Below are positions 35,705 through 46,278 of a stretch of 64,000 bases of DNA, one piece after another. The notes beneath the pieces were generated by a model. The model did not search any database. It saw only the letters and a list, made by a program, of their open reading frames with translations, and was not told where the DNA came from. The position numbers were made by a program, and so were the translations under genes. The DNA is from Antitrichia curtipendula (Eukaryota > Streptophyta > Bryopsida > Hypnales > Leucodontaceae): contig OX579638.1 of NCBI GenBank assembly GCA_951230915.1, positions 29,902,696 to 29,966,695 of the forward strand, read 5' to 3'. How positions within the stretch are numbered: the stretch's first letter is position 1; each line of letters opens with the position of its first letter.

Positions 35705-36700
35705 CTACCGCTTATTGGAAAGTGCATTGCCAATAGTTTTCATGGCATCATTCAAACTCAACAAGGCATTCACATAAGCCTCTCTGGTGTTACTAGCACT
35801 CTCCATTCTCTCATGTTCAAGCTTCATTAAATCAGAATAGCGTGCTTCTTCTAATTGTAATTTCTGTCTATTCAATTCTATAATTTCTTTATGACGCATA
35901 TCCTCACGATTATGCCCAAAACTTATGACTTCGACAAACTCAAGTCTGATTTTATCCATTGATGCCAATGCACCATCAACAACCTTCATGGATAAACGTC
36001 ATTTTTTGGTAGAGTAACTCATGGATGATTCGCCATTCTCTACAACATTGAAGGATATATTAGTAATCTTTCAATGCAATAGTGAAATATGTAAAAATGG
36101 TTAAGATGAAATTATAAAAATGTGAAGAGGTGATAATCATACCAGTAGATGGAGACATCAAACCAGTATCGAGTGGAAGCTTTCCTAGGTCCACAACATT
36201 GGAGATACTCGGGTACCATTCCATCAAGGCAAGGTATACAACCTCATCCAAGGGAGCTTGTGGAAACCTCCTCACATGATTCTTCTTCTCCAATGGACTC
36301 ATCGCAAAATAATTTTTTTGATAGGAGGGAATTTTTTTCTCGTAATCATAGATTTTTTTGAAGTTTGGAGATAATGCTCCCATTTGTCTTGGATTTGTTG
36401 TTCATTGCGATGAACACCTTTTTTCCATAAATCATCAGCCATAGCCTTCCATCTTTTTGGTGCTATGGTCATTTGAGTGCGTTAACTTGTTGTTGGTCCA
36501 TGCTTCTCAAAGTCCAATCTCTTTGCATAATACAAGGATAGAATATGTGGTACCGACCATCTACCACTTGCATACACTCTATCATCCACTCTTCCTTGAT
36601 GCTTTCCCAATTCTACATGAATGTTATCTTGTGGCTGAGCCTCAAGATTTATGGATTCAAGGTTCCAATTTGGATCAATAGGATTTCTCTGAGACTCCAT
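35705..36700 (-). pseudogene. Harbinger Myb/SANT-like DNA-binding protein gene, broken
   Basis: The minus-strand coding blocks read ASGRWSVPHILSLYYAKRLD, then TQMTIAPKRWKAMADDLWKK with GVHRNEQQIQDKW. After a one-base frame change they continue ALSPNFKKIYDYEKKI and YFAMSPLEKKNHVRRFPQAP. This is the trihelix/Myb-like partner that plant PIF/Harbinger transposases need for nuclear import and target binding. An intron probably runs from a donor near 36144 to an acceptor near 36049, and the last block (to 35705) is a charged helical tail. Breaks: a TAA at 36484-36482 before RTQM, the frameshift after the QDKW motif near 36390, and a TGA just upstream of 35989. Both stops are one C-to-T step from sense codons. 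Confidence 0.75.
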
Positions 36701-37066
36701 TTAACCATTTTCTACACCAAGAAATTATTGATGTATGTCAATTTAGAAACCAGTGAATGTTTTTTCATATTAACAAATTCTGAATATGTTTTTCGAAACT
36801 TAACCACACTCTGTTGTGCTGAAATGAGACTCAAAATTACCTTGTATGAAATGAAAGAAGCACTGTACTGTTTCTTTTTTATAACAACATATTCTCTTTT
36901 CATTGTATTCAATTAGCAGCATCATATTTCTTATTCACTCAATCAAACCAGCAACGACACATTTCAAAAAATATTAAGTTGTAAAAATATTAAGAACCCA
37001 AAAAGCAAGTACTCACTTCAAAAAGCACTCACTGTGAAATGTTTCTTTTTCAGTACTCCCTCACAG

Positions 37067-37242
37067 CAGGTAGAGGCTGAAATTTTTATAACTTCTACTT
37101 GAAAGTGGGTCCAAACTCAGAAACGAGCAAGGAGAAGTCAAAATTGTTTCCAAGTAGATAGTGAGTCTGAAATTTTTTTAAATTTCTATTTGAATGTGGG
37201 TCCAAACCCAAAAGTAAGTACAGATGAAGTCAAATTGTTTCC
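37067..37242. repeat. Tandem repeat of about 88 bp near the Harbinger right end
   Basis: Two adjacent copies (37067-37151 and 37155-37242) share AGGTAGAGG/AGATAGTGA, then CTGAAATTTTT, GTGGGTCCAAAC and GAAGTCAAA(A)TTGTTTCC. They lie inside the Harbinger element, upstream of its genes. Shorter CTCCAGCA-type repeats follow at 37365-37495. Both may be subterminal transposase-binding regions. Confidence 0.65.
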
Positions 37243-37822
37243 ATCATGCCAGAAGAAGGAACCTCAGGTACTGTAGAGGGAAAAAAAAGGTAGTTGAAGA
37301 ATCAGTGAAAATGAAGTACCTCAGAGTCGGTAGTATACAATTGAACTCAAAAATTTCAAGCTCAAAAACTCCAGCAATAAATCTCCAAAATAATTCCACC
37401 AAAAAAACTCCTAGACAACTCCAGCATAAATTCTCTAAGGAAGCTCCAGCACAAACATTCACAACTTCACAATTCCAGCATTAACACTCCAGAGCACTCC
37501 TCAAAGCCTAAAAGATAGAGGAAATTTCCATTAGCTCCGTTAAGTACTTTCTATTGACCTTGTGTAGTAAGTAAAAGTTTCAAAGCAATTGGCAATAGCA
37601 AGTAGGATACTCTAAGCAATAATTTCTGTCCAATGAAAACACTTGACCGATATCGGTGGAACAATTGAATATTCTTGTGCGGTGATCGATTTTGTCCATT
37701 GATCCGTTGGGAATCCTCCTTGAACGGCGTGCTAGGGCTAACTCAGATACTCATCGGTCTGCAAAAAATTTGGACACTAGTGGCCCAATTGCCCACCGAG
37801 GCCACATGTAAGCTGGCCCTAA

Positions 37823-38540
37823 GTACTGTAAAGATTAATCCCTAAATGCCCGAGGCACCCAAATCTGGTGTTTGTAAAACTTTGAAGTTAAATAATACCT
37901 AACCAAATTGCTATTTTTAGTAGTTTATATTTTTGGAAAGTTCTTCTTGAAGTCTAGTTTTAGCATTAAAAATCCGATCTTGATAATAAATGATAGTGAT
38001 TTTTCTACTCAAGATTTTGGGCAAGGGTACCCATTGCAATCTTGACTTCCCATAGTGTTGAGAGCTCTTGGAAATGAGCCTCAAATACACTAGATCTTGG
38101 AGAAAAAATCACATTCAAAATTCGTTTAAAAAAGTTATAGAGTATATTTTAAGAAGCCATAAATTGATTGGGGTTATACATGTTAGGCCCTTTAACATCA
38201 TATTTTTTTGGTCACCAACTTTTTAGATTTGACTTGTGAAAAGAGGATTAAAAGATTTGTACAGTTTTAACACCCTCATGGTCAAACATTATAATCTTTC
38301 ACTCCATAAGTGATATTGTTGTCTTTTCTTTTCCTATGAGATCTCTAACATGTCTAGTTTGAATTTGTACGATTACAAGTCAAAAAAAATTGATACAACT
38401 TATCAAAATGTTGGCATTTTGTTCAATTTAGAGCAAATTTCAAGCAGCTCAAAATAGGCCTTGAGTATTTAGGGATTAAAACTAGTCACTTCAAACTGTA
38501 AATCTAAATCAAACAAGAATTTACGACAAGGATTTGAGTC
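37823..38540. other. Spacer, nothing recognised
   Basis: AT-rich sequence between the Harbinger right end and the exon-like block. No gene or terminus was identified. Confidence 0.45.
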
Positions 38541-38542
38541 AG

Positions 38543-38691
38543 TTTGCACCACCAGTGGGCTTCTCTGTTTTCTTTGTGTTCTTCTTCATGGTTGGAGCGG
38601 CCGTGGTTGGTTTGGCATCAGAATTCGGAAGCCCTCCATTTCCGATGGAGGCTTTGTGCAATGGCATTGACGCGAAGAAGCAATGGACTAG
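38543..38691 (+). CDS. Orphan exon-like block with a membrane segment
   Basis: Between an acceptor-like TCAG (ending 38542) and a donor AG|GTAATC (38691/38692) one frame reads FAPPVGFSVFFVFFFMVGAA then VVGLASEFGSPPFP and DAKKQWT. The hydrophobic run would span a membrane. GC content rises sharply against its AT-rich flanks, as in a real exon. No neighbouring exon was found on either side, and repeats crowd in immediately after. It may be a captured gene fragment or a leftover of a disrupted gene. Family not recognised. Confidence 0.35.
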
Positions 38692-38724
38692 GTAATCGCT
38701 ATACAGCCCAAAGTCCATTGCTTC
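38677..38724. repeat. Perfect 13 bp inverted repeat with 22 nt loop
   Basis: GAAGCAATGGACT (38677-38689) pairs exactly with AGTCCATTGCTTC (38712-38724). It spans the donor end of the orphan exon-like block and abuts the first AAAATATGACT subterminal motif of the CACTA-type element. Confidence 0.8.
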
Positions 38725-40418
38725 CCAAAATATGACTACAGTCAGTCATATTTTGGAAAACGTGGAATATGACTGCAGTTAGTTATATTTTTTGTAGATG
38801 TGGAATATGACTTTTGTGAGTTATATTTTTTGCTAATGTGAAATATGACTCTTATAAGTCATATTTTTGGTTGATGTGGTAGTTTATATGGATGTTATTA
38901 ATAATTTTATGACTAGTTGCAGTCATATTTTTGGAAGCACAAAGTCATATTTTGATGTGCATAATTATGAGCATTATGACTAAAGCTAGTTATATTTTTG
39001 TCAATATATATTATGAAATGTAGCTCAAGCATATGACATTCCAGATGATTGAGAACCTTATTTTCTTAATTTGTGTGTAGTCTATGATTGGAGTAACTGA
39101 GGTCCAAAGTAGCTTCAATTACAAACTACAATCACATTTTCTATGCATTTTAAATAGACATGATACATTGAAATTATACATAAAAATGGTTTAACAATTG
39201 ACTAAAAAACTTTATGTAGTAAAAAACGAATACATATGATTTTAGAGATTTACTAAAGATAATCATATTGAAGAAAGAGAATGCAAGAAAGAAAGCAGCT
39301 CTCTTAATTGACATTTATTAGTCACCAATACAAAACATATATACCACAATGAATCATTTACAAAATCCAATAAGGCCTATATTCCTTACAATAATGTGAA
39401 GATGGCTCTATTGGGTTGCAAGTAGCCTCCAATGATTTTGTTTCAACTTTTGGTGCCTGCATAAACAATCAAAGAAATGGGAGGTTAATTATTAGTGAAT
39501 GAACAACAAAGCTCAACCTTCAAAGGCTTACAACAAAAAAAAAAATATATAGCTTAAGTTTAGAGTAGGAAAAATAAGAATGGTAATGGAGAAAACAAGA
39601 AGAAAAAATAGAGAAGTACTAAGAGATAATAACAAGCAAGAGTTAAGATGCAACAAGAAACAAGAAGCAACAATTAAGACACAACAAGAAACAAGAAGCA
39701 ACAACTAAAACACAACAAGAAATAAGAGTTAAGATGCAACAAAAAAAAATAAAAAGCAAAAATTAAAAAGCAACAAGAAGAAATAAAAAACAAGAACTAA
39801 GAAGAAAAAAAAGTTAAAATACTAGAGAAAGAAAGAGTTTAGATGCAACAACAAGAAACAAGAAGCATGATTAGAACTAAGAAGCAACAAGAAAGAAAAG
39901 TTAAGATTTAACAAAAGACAACAACTAAGAAGCAAAACATAAGAAGCAATAACAAGTATGAGCTAAGAGACAATAAAAGGCAAGGAAAAAGGGCCAAAAG
40001 AAGTGGCAGCTAGGATTTCAAAACCCTAAAAAAATAGTGACTAGGTTTTCAAATCCTAAAAAAATCCTAAAAAATAGGTGAATAGGATTTCAAAATGGCT
40101 TGTTCAATTTTTTTTTGAATTGCCCGTATTTTTCTTGGATTGCCCAAAAAAAAAATATCACTATCATTAAAATATGACTGACAATATTACTTAGCATTCT
40201 CCAAACATGTTCCCTACGTTCCCTATGAAGTTCTTTGGTGTTCCTAATGGTCGTATAGTGTATACTTGTGAAGTAGAAGGCCCAAAAATGACTAGCGGTC
40301 ATATTTTGCAGTAATATTTTTCCTCTAGGTGTTGGCCTTCAAGAATATGACTGCAACCAGTCGTCAGTCATCCTCAGTCATATTTTTGCAGTCATAAAAT
40401 ACCCGTTTTCTTATAGTG
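38725..40418. mobile_element. CACTA-type non-autonomous element, right terminus TTTTCTTATAGTG
   Basis: The right end at 40406-40418 is TTTTCTTATAGTG, whose reverse complement CACTATAAGAAAA is a CACTA terminus. Both ends are dense in the subterminal motif AGTCATATTTT and its reverse. There are more than ten copies at 38730-39010 and 40150-40395, often as inverted pairs such as AAAATATGACT-ACAG-TCAGTCATATTTT. The middle is AT-rich and non-coding. The left terminus was not found as CACTA, so the left boundary is set by the first subterminal repeat. Confidence 0.65.
39530..39990 (+). repeat. Purine-rich low-complexity tract (AACAAGAAGC-type)
   Basis: For about 460 nt the plus strand is almost only A and G with scattered C and T, built from irregular copies of CAACAAGAAACAAGAAG and related strings. 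It lies inside the CACTA-type element and has no coding signature. Confidence 0.75.
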
Positions 40419-41165
40419 ATTCTAGATCAATCGGGGTGTTGTTCGGCTTTAGTGGAGACTGTTTCGGAGAAGACCCCGACTTCAGATGGGCAAAATCCTC
40501 CGGATGAATTTGAGCCGGATTCAACATAACCCCTAGTTGATCGATCAGGTCAAAACGGACCTTTGATCCGGGTAGGTTCAGTGACTCGGTCCTAGGAGGT
40601 CGAGGTGACGGAACCTTGAATGGGACAGAACTTTTTGGTTGACTTGGAAAGCTTGACTCCCTTGCTAATTCAGGTACCGATGTCCCACTTCGTTATGACA
40701 TCCGTTCTTGACTCAAGGCAGGATCCACAAGCAACTTCAACAGGGACCTTAGGCCCTCCGGTTGTGGTCGAAGCGGAATCCCCATAGCTAGCTTGATTGG
40801 TGTCTACAAATAAGCATTGGCGAGCAGATCCGGAAAATTGGAAAAGTCCATGGCTCGATCCGGATCGACCCGTGCCACCAATGCTTGCATGTCCTTTAAC
40901 ATGCTCTCCATCCGCGCTTGAAAATCCATGAAATCATGAGAATCTTAGGATCCGGCTATATGCCCTTTCACAATTAGCTGGGTGTCATACAAAGTGGCCT
41001 TATTTACCAAATCTGTCGGCTTGTTGACTAGCAAGGTCAGGCCTCGGATGACATAGAGCACTTCCTTCTCGTTCTGCCTTGCCATCAAACACTCCCCCTC
41101 TGTCCAATTCGCTTGAGCTTGGAGTTCGTCTCGGCTCTTGTCGCACGCGCAGTTTAGGCGTAAGT
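40419..41165 (-). pseudogene. Gag-like retroelement pseudogene, cut by the CACTA-type element
   Basis: A single minus-strand frame can be followed for about 700 nt through three stops (TAA, TAG, TAA). It starts in the 41100s with MARQNEKEVLYVIRGLTLLV, then MDFQARMESMLKDMQALVAR, and ends LNLPGSKVRFDLIDQLGVML and LKSGSSPKQSPLKPN. Composition and layout (helical N-terminus, then a Pro/Ser-rich part) resemble the gag region of an LTR retrotransposon. No zinc knuckle or polymerase is present. The frame runs directly into the CACTA-type terminus at 40418, so the DNA transposon probably inserted into it. The gag label is inference. Confidence 0.4.
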
Positions 41166-41915
41166 ATCTTTAACACAAAAATGTGGTAAGATGATACAAG
41201 TTATCGTCCTAGGGAATTTTAGTATGTTGTTTCAAGTTTTGGATATCTGGTATCACTTTCCAAACACCCAAGCAATCCGTATAATCTATTGCTTATCTTC
41301 CGGAAACTAGTATTCTCCAGATTCTAATCTGGATCCGTCCTCTTCCGGATTCCGATTCTGACTCTCCAAATAACTGGTTTTAAATACCCATGTTTTACCT
41401 TCAGGGGGTCTACTATTGATCTTTCCGAGGGGTAGGGACTCACCACTCTTGATTCTCACACTCTCTATACTTACCAAACAAACCAAAACCCACCACCAAA
41501 GAATTGTTTTGTAATAACAAAGAAGAAATCCGTACCCTCACAACCTCCCGGATGGCCTATCCGAAAAGTAGGTCACACAAGGCTGTGTTAGGTCTTCCTT
41601 ACTACAACAACGGATCAAGACTTTCTAGAACTAAGTGTGAACTTCTGAGCTGTCGACATGTTCATGGTAGCTTGATTCCAAAATCATGTTTGGCCTTGGA
41701 ATACTATAGAAGATACACTTCAGTTATTCTAAAGTCATCTTATTGATGAATGACTTTATCGTCACTGCAAGATGACTACAAGAATTCAACCTGCAGTGGT
41801 AGAGTGAAAGTGACTCCAAAAAGTTGCTAACGTGGAACTGCAGGATGTAATTTCATTGTAGATCGTGGTGAACACCATATTCAGGGTATGAGATGACAGT
41901 CCAAACTCTTGTGTA
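41166..41915. other. Repeat-derived spacer
   Basis: It contains TTCCGGA-type motifs and, read on the minus strand, a GTATTTAAAACC box near 41390, as in the leader-like region at 26930-27660. This suggests an LTR fragment upstream of the gag-like pseudogene. No intact gene. Confidence 0.35.
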
Positions 41916-42677
41916 TTGATCATTTATGACACTACTGGCGCATGTAGGAGGTGGAGAATAGAATCAGAAGGGAATCCTAACACTCCAGAAATGGCAGACT
42001 GGATTGAGAGCACAATGCGGGAGTCGGACTTGGATTTGAGTCAGACAGAGGACATAGACCGCTTACTGTTCAGTAAGAAGCCCTCGCAGAGAGCCATTAG
42101 GTATGCACGGGTCTGTGCATTTGGTAACCGTTTTCGAGTAGAAGATGAAAACACCATGCATTTGAAGAGCTACAACAGTGGAGTACCATCTGTTTTTCAA
42201 GAGTCCATTGGGAATGCCACAGACTCATCTGTGAATTATGTTGGAGTGCTAAAGGATATTTTGGAGCTTGATTATAAAGCAATCAATATACGGATAATTC
42301 TACTGCGTTGTGAGTGGGTGAAGCCTCACGATAGTCGAGGTAATCCCACGTATATTAGGGACGACGCCGATTTCCTTGTGGTCAACTTCCGGCACAAATT
42401 GCCTCGTATGTCAGATCCATTCATATTCCCAAGCCAAGCCACTCAAGTTTTCTTCTCAGATAATGTAGGAAGACCAGGTTGGAAAGTTGTCCTCCGCAAA
42501 GAAGCCAGAGAGCAACGAGAAGTCGTTGACACTACAAACACATTCATCAGCACTACGATGGACAGTACAGGGTTCATTGCTCCTTATACATTGTCAATTC
42601 CACCACAGGCAGTTACTCTCATTGGTGCCATAGAATTATCTCAGGAGAAGAACTTATTAGCTCATGAAGGGTACTAG
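41916..42677 (+). CDS. DUF4216-domain ORF from a CACTA (TNP2-type) transposon
   Basis: The frame is open for 253 residues. The centre reads VNYVGVLKDILELDY, then IILLRCEWVKPH, FLVVNFRHKLPRMSDPFIFPSQATQVFF and GWKVVLRKEARE. This is the pattern of the plant transposon domain DUF4216 (Y-G-x-L-x-x-I-x-E-L-x-Y ... F-K-C-x-W ... D-P-F-I-x-x-x-Q-A-x-Q-V-F-Y), which forms the C-terminal part of TNP2-type CACTA transposases. The N-terminal DDE part is absent upstream, so this is a fragment, although it contains no stop. The likely start may be an upstream splice acceptor rather than the first codon. It is followed by a TTAA-flanked insertion and a second element-like ORF at 44196. Confidence 0.75.
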   Translation: MIIYDTTGACRRWRIESEGNPNTPEMADWIESTMRESDLDLSQTEDIDRLLFSKKPSQRAIRYARVCAFGNRFRVEDENTMHLKSYNSGVPSVFQESIGNATDSSVNYVGVLKDILELDYKAINIRIILLRCEWVKPHDSRGNPTYIRDDADFLVVNFRHKLPRMSDPFIFPSQATQVFFSDNVGRPGWKVVLRKEAREQREVVDTTNTFISTTMDSTGFIAPYTLSIPPQAVTLIGAIELSQEKNLLAHEGY

Positions 42678-42879
42678 CTTTTGAGTGATAGCTTCAACAA
42701 AACTACATGTGCTTAGGAAACTCACAAAGTATGTTTGTTTCCAGCAATCTTCCCTGTATGTAGACCAGTGTGAATGTCAAGAATTTTTTTTGGAGTGCCT
42801 CAACATTCTGAAGTCTAGGTGCATAGTTGCCTGAGGAAGTATTTTCCTGTCATGGGAGAGTCATGACAAAGTCACTTAA

Positions 42880-43815
42880 CCCCTAAAGGACCAAACACCG
42901 TTTTTTGACAACATAGCGATTTTGGGCAGCTCACTATGACCGGAATTTTTCTTTTTTTTCTTTGAAATTTTCACATAAGATGTGCCCGAGGAGTAGCTTT
43001 AAGGTCCTACAATTTTTGTAACTTTTGACTACATGGTTAAAAAGTTATTGCATGATATGTCATTTTCATTGTTCGGCGGGCAGCCCGGGCAGGAAAAAAA
43101 AATTCTTTAAAAATCACTTTTAAAAAAAACTAAAATTTGAAATTGGTTCTTTAGATTTATATGTAAGTGGGAAGCTTTGAATCATTCCATTCCGATCAAT
43201 GAGTCAAAAGTTATGAGGATTCTTAGTTTGAGGGTAGTTATGGAATCCCTACTCTAAAATAAACTATGAAGTCCTTTATTTAACTCGATTTTCAATATTT
43301 TTGAAAAAAAATAAAAACATTGGGTGTAGATTGTTTATTACAACATTGCAATCGTTGGGATTGGCATTTTTCAATTTCATAAATAAATTCTTGACAATTT
43401 AGTGCTTTGAATCATTCTCTACCTCTTCCTACTTACTATTTTTTTCCTATATGTTGTACAATTCCAAATGATCTGAAATTTTTCAAGCATGTAGCCAACT
43501 TGCCTTGAAGAATAAATCCAAAGAGTAACCATCGTTTTGGACATTTTTTCATACAAATGTGACCTTGTGGAGGGCAGCTGCCCGTTTTTTCGCAGGGACA
43601 AAAAAAGGATTTTTGTCAATTCAAACGCTATTATCTTGCAATCCACTCGGTGGAAAATTCTGAAATTTTTTCCACATCTTCTTAAACAATTTTACTACAA
43701 GATCCTACGGCTACAAGTGTCCAAAAACGTTTTTTTTCTAAAATTTGGCACTAGTATTAGAAATGGCAGTTCTGGAGCGATTTTGGTGAAAACATAGTCA
43801 AAAACCTTTAGGGGT
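42880..43815. mobile_element. TTAA-flanked 936 bp element with CCCCTAAAGG termini
   Basis: CCCCTAAAGG at 42880-42889 and CCTTTAGGGG at 43806-43815 form a perfect 10 bp terminal inverted repeat. TTAA lies immediately outside on both sides (42876-42879, 43816-43819). The interior is AT-rich with short degenerate open frames on both strands. Related sequence recurs at 44634-45130 and 54780-55476, confirming a dispersed family. TTAA target duplications with a CCC-start terminus are the signature of piggyBac-type elements, but no transposase was recognised, so the superfamily is open. Confidence 0.65.
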
Positions 43816-44195
43816 TAATAGTGGCAGGAATCTACTCCGAAAGACTTCCACGTGACTCGTATTCCACTGCCTAACTAAACTGTACATTGTGTAGTCGCAG
43901 CGCAATCATCATGAAAATGTCTTCCATCCACGTCAGCAAGCTGCCCTGCCCGTTCTAGTCCAGAAAAAAATTGCTCTTGCCTTGAAAATAACCCGGAAGT
44001 CATTTCTCATTCATCTAGAAGTCGTGCGTAGTCATACTTTAGTTGCACCAACCTTCTTGTAAATGACTACCTGCTCTCCAGTTGCCACTGCTGCTCTCCC
44101 CACCAACTGTAAGGCAACTTCATCCACAATATTCTATAGATGAAGGTTGTTCCTCATTCCTTTCTCATCTGGAAGTTAAGAGCAGTGACTAAAGA

Positions 44196-44612
44196 ATGAC
44201 TCCATGTATTGTAGCACCAAAAAAATGGTGCAATTATGGAAGGGGTAGTCATTTTACAGTGAAACCGGACATGCAATCATTGTTGGGCAGTCACGTTTAC
44301 CTCCATTTCCTTGTAGTGCACGCTCACATGCTAACGTCGTTGAAGAGCCACATGCCAGCAATTGCAAAGAAGCTATTGTTGGGTTTATACCCTAAGAAAA
44401 ATAAACCTTTTTCTAGAGAGGAGCACATGAAAGAGGTGAATTTGGAGGCTTTCAGTACATCTACCTCCGACAACGTCACTCAAAAGCTATTCGATAGAGT
44501 GTGGATGGAGAGCTTGAGGAAGAAGGTGAAGAAAATGATAACCAATAGACGAGGCAGGTTCTCCACAACTGCTCGCACTCAGTTGTGGCATTATTTGGAG
44601 GTCTCTGTTTAA
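44196..44612 (+). CDS. Transposon-related ORF, 138 residues
   Basis: The frame is open for 138 codons in AT-rich DNA. Its C-terminal half, VTQKLFDRVWMESLRKKVKK then NRRGRFSTTARTQLWHYLE, resembles the Trp-rich, basic region of accessory (ORF1/TNP1-type) proteins of plant CACTA elements. It lies downstream of the DUF4216 ORF in the same orientation. Short motifs around AGTCGTGCGTAGTCAT and AAATGACTAC (44010-44070) look like CACTA subterminal repeats. The family call is weak. A splice acceptor may replace the first Met. Confidence 0.4.
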   Translation: MTPCIVAPKKWCNYGRGSHFTVKPDMQSLLGSHVYLHFLVVHAHMLTSLKSHMPAIAKKLLLGLYPKKNKPFSREEHMKEVNLEAFSTSTSDNVTQKLFDRVWMESLRKKVKKMITNRRGRFSTTARTQLWHYLEVSV

Positions 44613-44633
44613 AATTAAAATTAAAATCATAGG

Positions 44634-45130
44634 ATGTGGATTGTTTATTACAACATTTCAACCATTGGGATTGGCGTTTCTCAATTCCATAACTAAATTC
44701 TTAACAATTTAGTATTTTGAATCATTCTCTACTTCTTTCTACTTACTATTTTTTTCCTATATATTGTACAATTCCAAATGATGTGAAAATTTTCAAGCAT
44801 GTAGCCAACTTGTCTTGAAGAATTAATCTAAAGAAGCACCACCATTTGGAGCATTTCTTCATACAAATGCGATCTTGTGAAGTACAGTTGCTCGATTTTT
44901 CGTTGGGCCTAAAAAAGAGGTTTTGTCACTTTCATCATTAATTTCTTGCAATCTACATGGTGGAAATTTATGAAGTTTTTTTCCACATCTTCTTTAACCA
45001 GTATACTATAAGATCCTACTATTAGATGTGCCCAAAAATAATTTTTTTTCTAAAATTTGGTACTTGTATTAGAAATGGCAGTTTTTGAACATTTTGGGTG
45101 AAAACATAGTTACAGTCCTTCAGAGGTTAA
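44634..45130. repeat. Truncated copy of the TTAA-flanked element
   Basis: From TGGATTGTTTATTACAACAT the sequence tracks the right half of the 42880-43815 element through GCATGTAGCCAACTTG, CCACATCTTC and GGTGAAAACATAG, to a diverged terminus CCTTCAGAGG followed by TTAA at 45127-45130. The left half is missing; the sequence before it is the 44196-44612 ORF. Confidence 0.75.
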
Positions 45131-46265
45131 GAGATTAAGAGGTTCAGGTATATTTAAGAACAAAACTTAATAGATTGTAATGAGAGTCATGAACTTCGGA
45201 TGGCAAGAATATAATACAAAAGTGCTTCAAAAGCAACTGGAAAGCAACAATATATTAAGTAAAGCTGTCTCTACCTTTCTACTATAACTAGAAGAGTTGT
45301 AGAAACAGCATATAGCTTCCTATTCTAACTCAATTGGCATGGTTTAAATAAAGTTAACACCATTGTAAAGGTTCATCATTAATTTTCATTTCTTTTTGTT
45401 AGGAAAATGCTCTAAGAAGCATAGTAAAGACATTTTGGTAATAATAGAACAAATCAAGACCTATTCTTTTCAAGAATTAAAAAAAAGCCCCCCTATTTTG
45501 TGCTTGATTAATCTATTTCTTGCATTAGTCGTATTTAATTCAAGGTCTTTGATTGCAAATATGAATTCAAAATCTCAAATTTTATCATGCGTGGCAAATT
45601 AAAAGGCCTGTGTTTTTTCCAAGGAGTAAATCCAGGGATGATGAAGGCATTAGCCCTTTTGGGGGCACCATAGGGCCAAATTGCACCATTTCAAAGTGAT
45701 TGTATTTTTTTGCCAAATAAAACTAATATTTTTTTGCCAAAATTTTTACATTTCTATTTAAAATGTAGATGAAATTGCCAAATTTGAATGGAAAAAGTGC
45801 ATGAATATGAATGAAAAATATTTCTTTGGGTCCAAAAATTGGATGAATGTAGAAATACAATGCTTCACCAAATTTTAAGTGATTGTCATCTTGGCACTTT
45901 GTCAAAAAGTTAAAAAAAAAGGGCTGGATGTGGGTGTTGGTTCACCCCAGCCTTCAATATGTGATTCAAATTCAAAACCAAAAATGAATACTTTCAAAAT
46001 TACATTCTAAGTTTGACCAAGGTGGATGCGATTTGGATATGCCCACTTTTAGGGATTTGATTGGAAAGTTTTGGAAAGTTTTGGAAAAGTTTTTAACGTG
46101 TGCTGGCAGTCCAAAACGTGGGTGCAATGAGCAATCGACAAACAAGCCAGTTTGCAGATAAGTTGAGCAAAACCATTGAAAGCTTCATAAGGATGGAAAC
46201 CAGCCAAGTGTCATCCACAGAAAATACATGCAAATATTTCAACCAAATGATCTGATAAACAGATG
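45131..46265. other. Intergenic, nothing recognised
   Basis: AT-rich, with short frames only. A GTTTTGGAAA-type repeat (GGAAAGTTTTGGAAAGTTTTGGAAAAG) occurs near 46070. No gene is supported. Confidence 0.45.
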
Positions 46266-46269
46266 ACAA

Positions 46270-46278
46270 ACACGTGTC
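46270..46278. promoter_or_regulatory. G-box/ABRE-like palindrome ACACGTGTC
   Basis: ACACGTGTC contains the CACGTG core bound by bZIP and bHLH factors, including abscisic-acid response factors in plants. It lies about 540 bp upstream of the orphan ORF at 46818, a plausible promoter distance. Another GCCACGTGGG lies at 47971, downstream of that ORF. Confidence 0.4.

Larger units (their letters stand above)
32859..37819 (-). mobile_element. PIF/Harbinger DNA transposon, 4.96 kb
   Basis: The left terminus GGGCCTCTTTACATG starts at 32859 and the right terminus CATGTAAGCTGGCCC ends at 37819. TAA flanks both sides (32856-32858 and 37820-37822). Inside are the two genes typical of the superfamily, both on the minus strand: an intact DDE transposase (33895-35046) and a Myb/SANT-like DNA-binding partner (35705-36700, broken). 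The left TAA is shared with the adjacent 206 bp MITE. The element is structurally complete, but the partner gene carries disabling changes. Confidence 0.9.
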
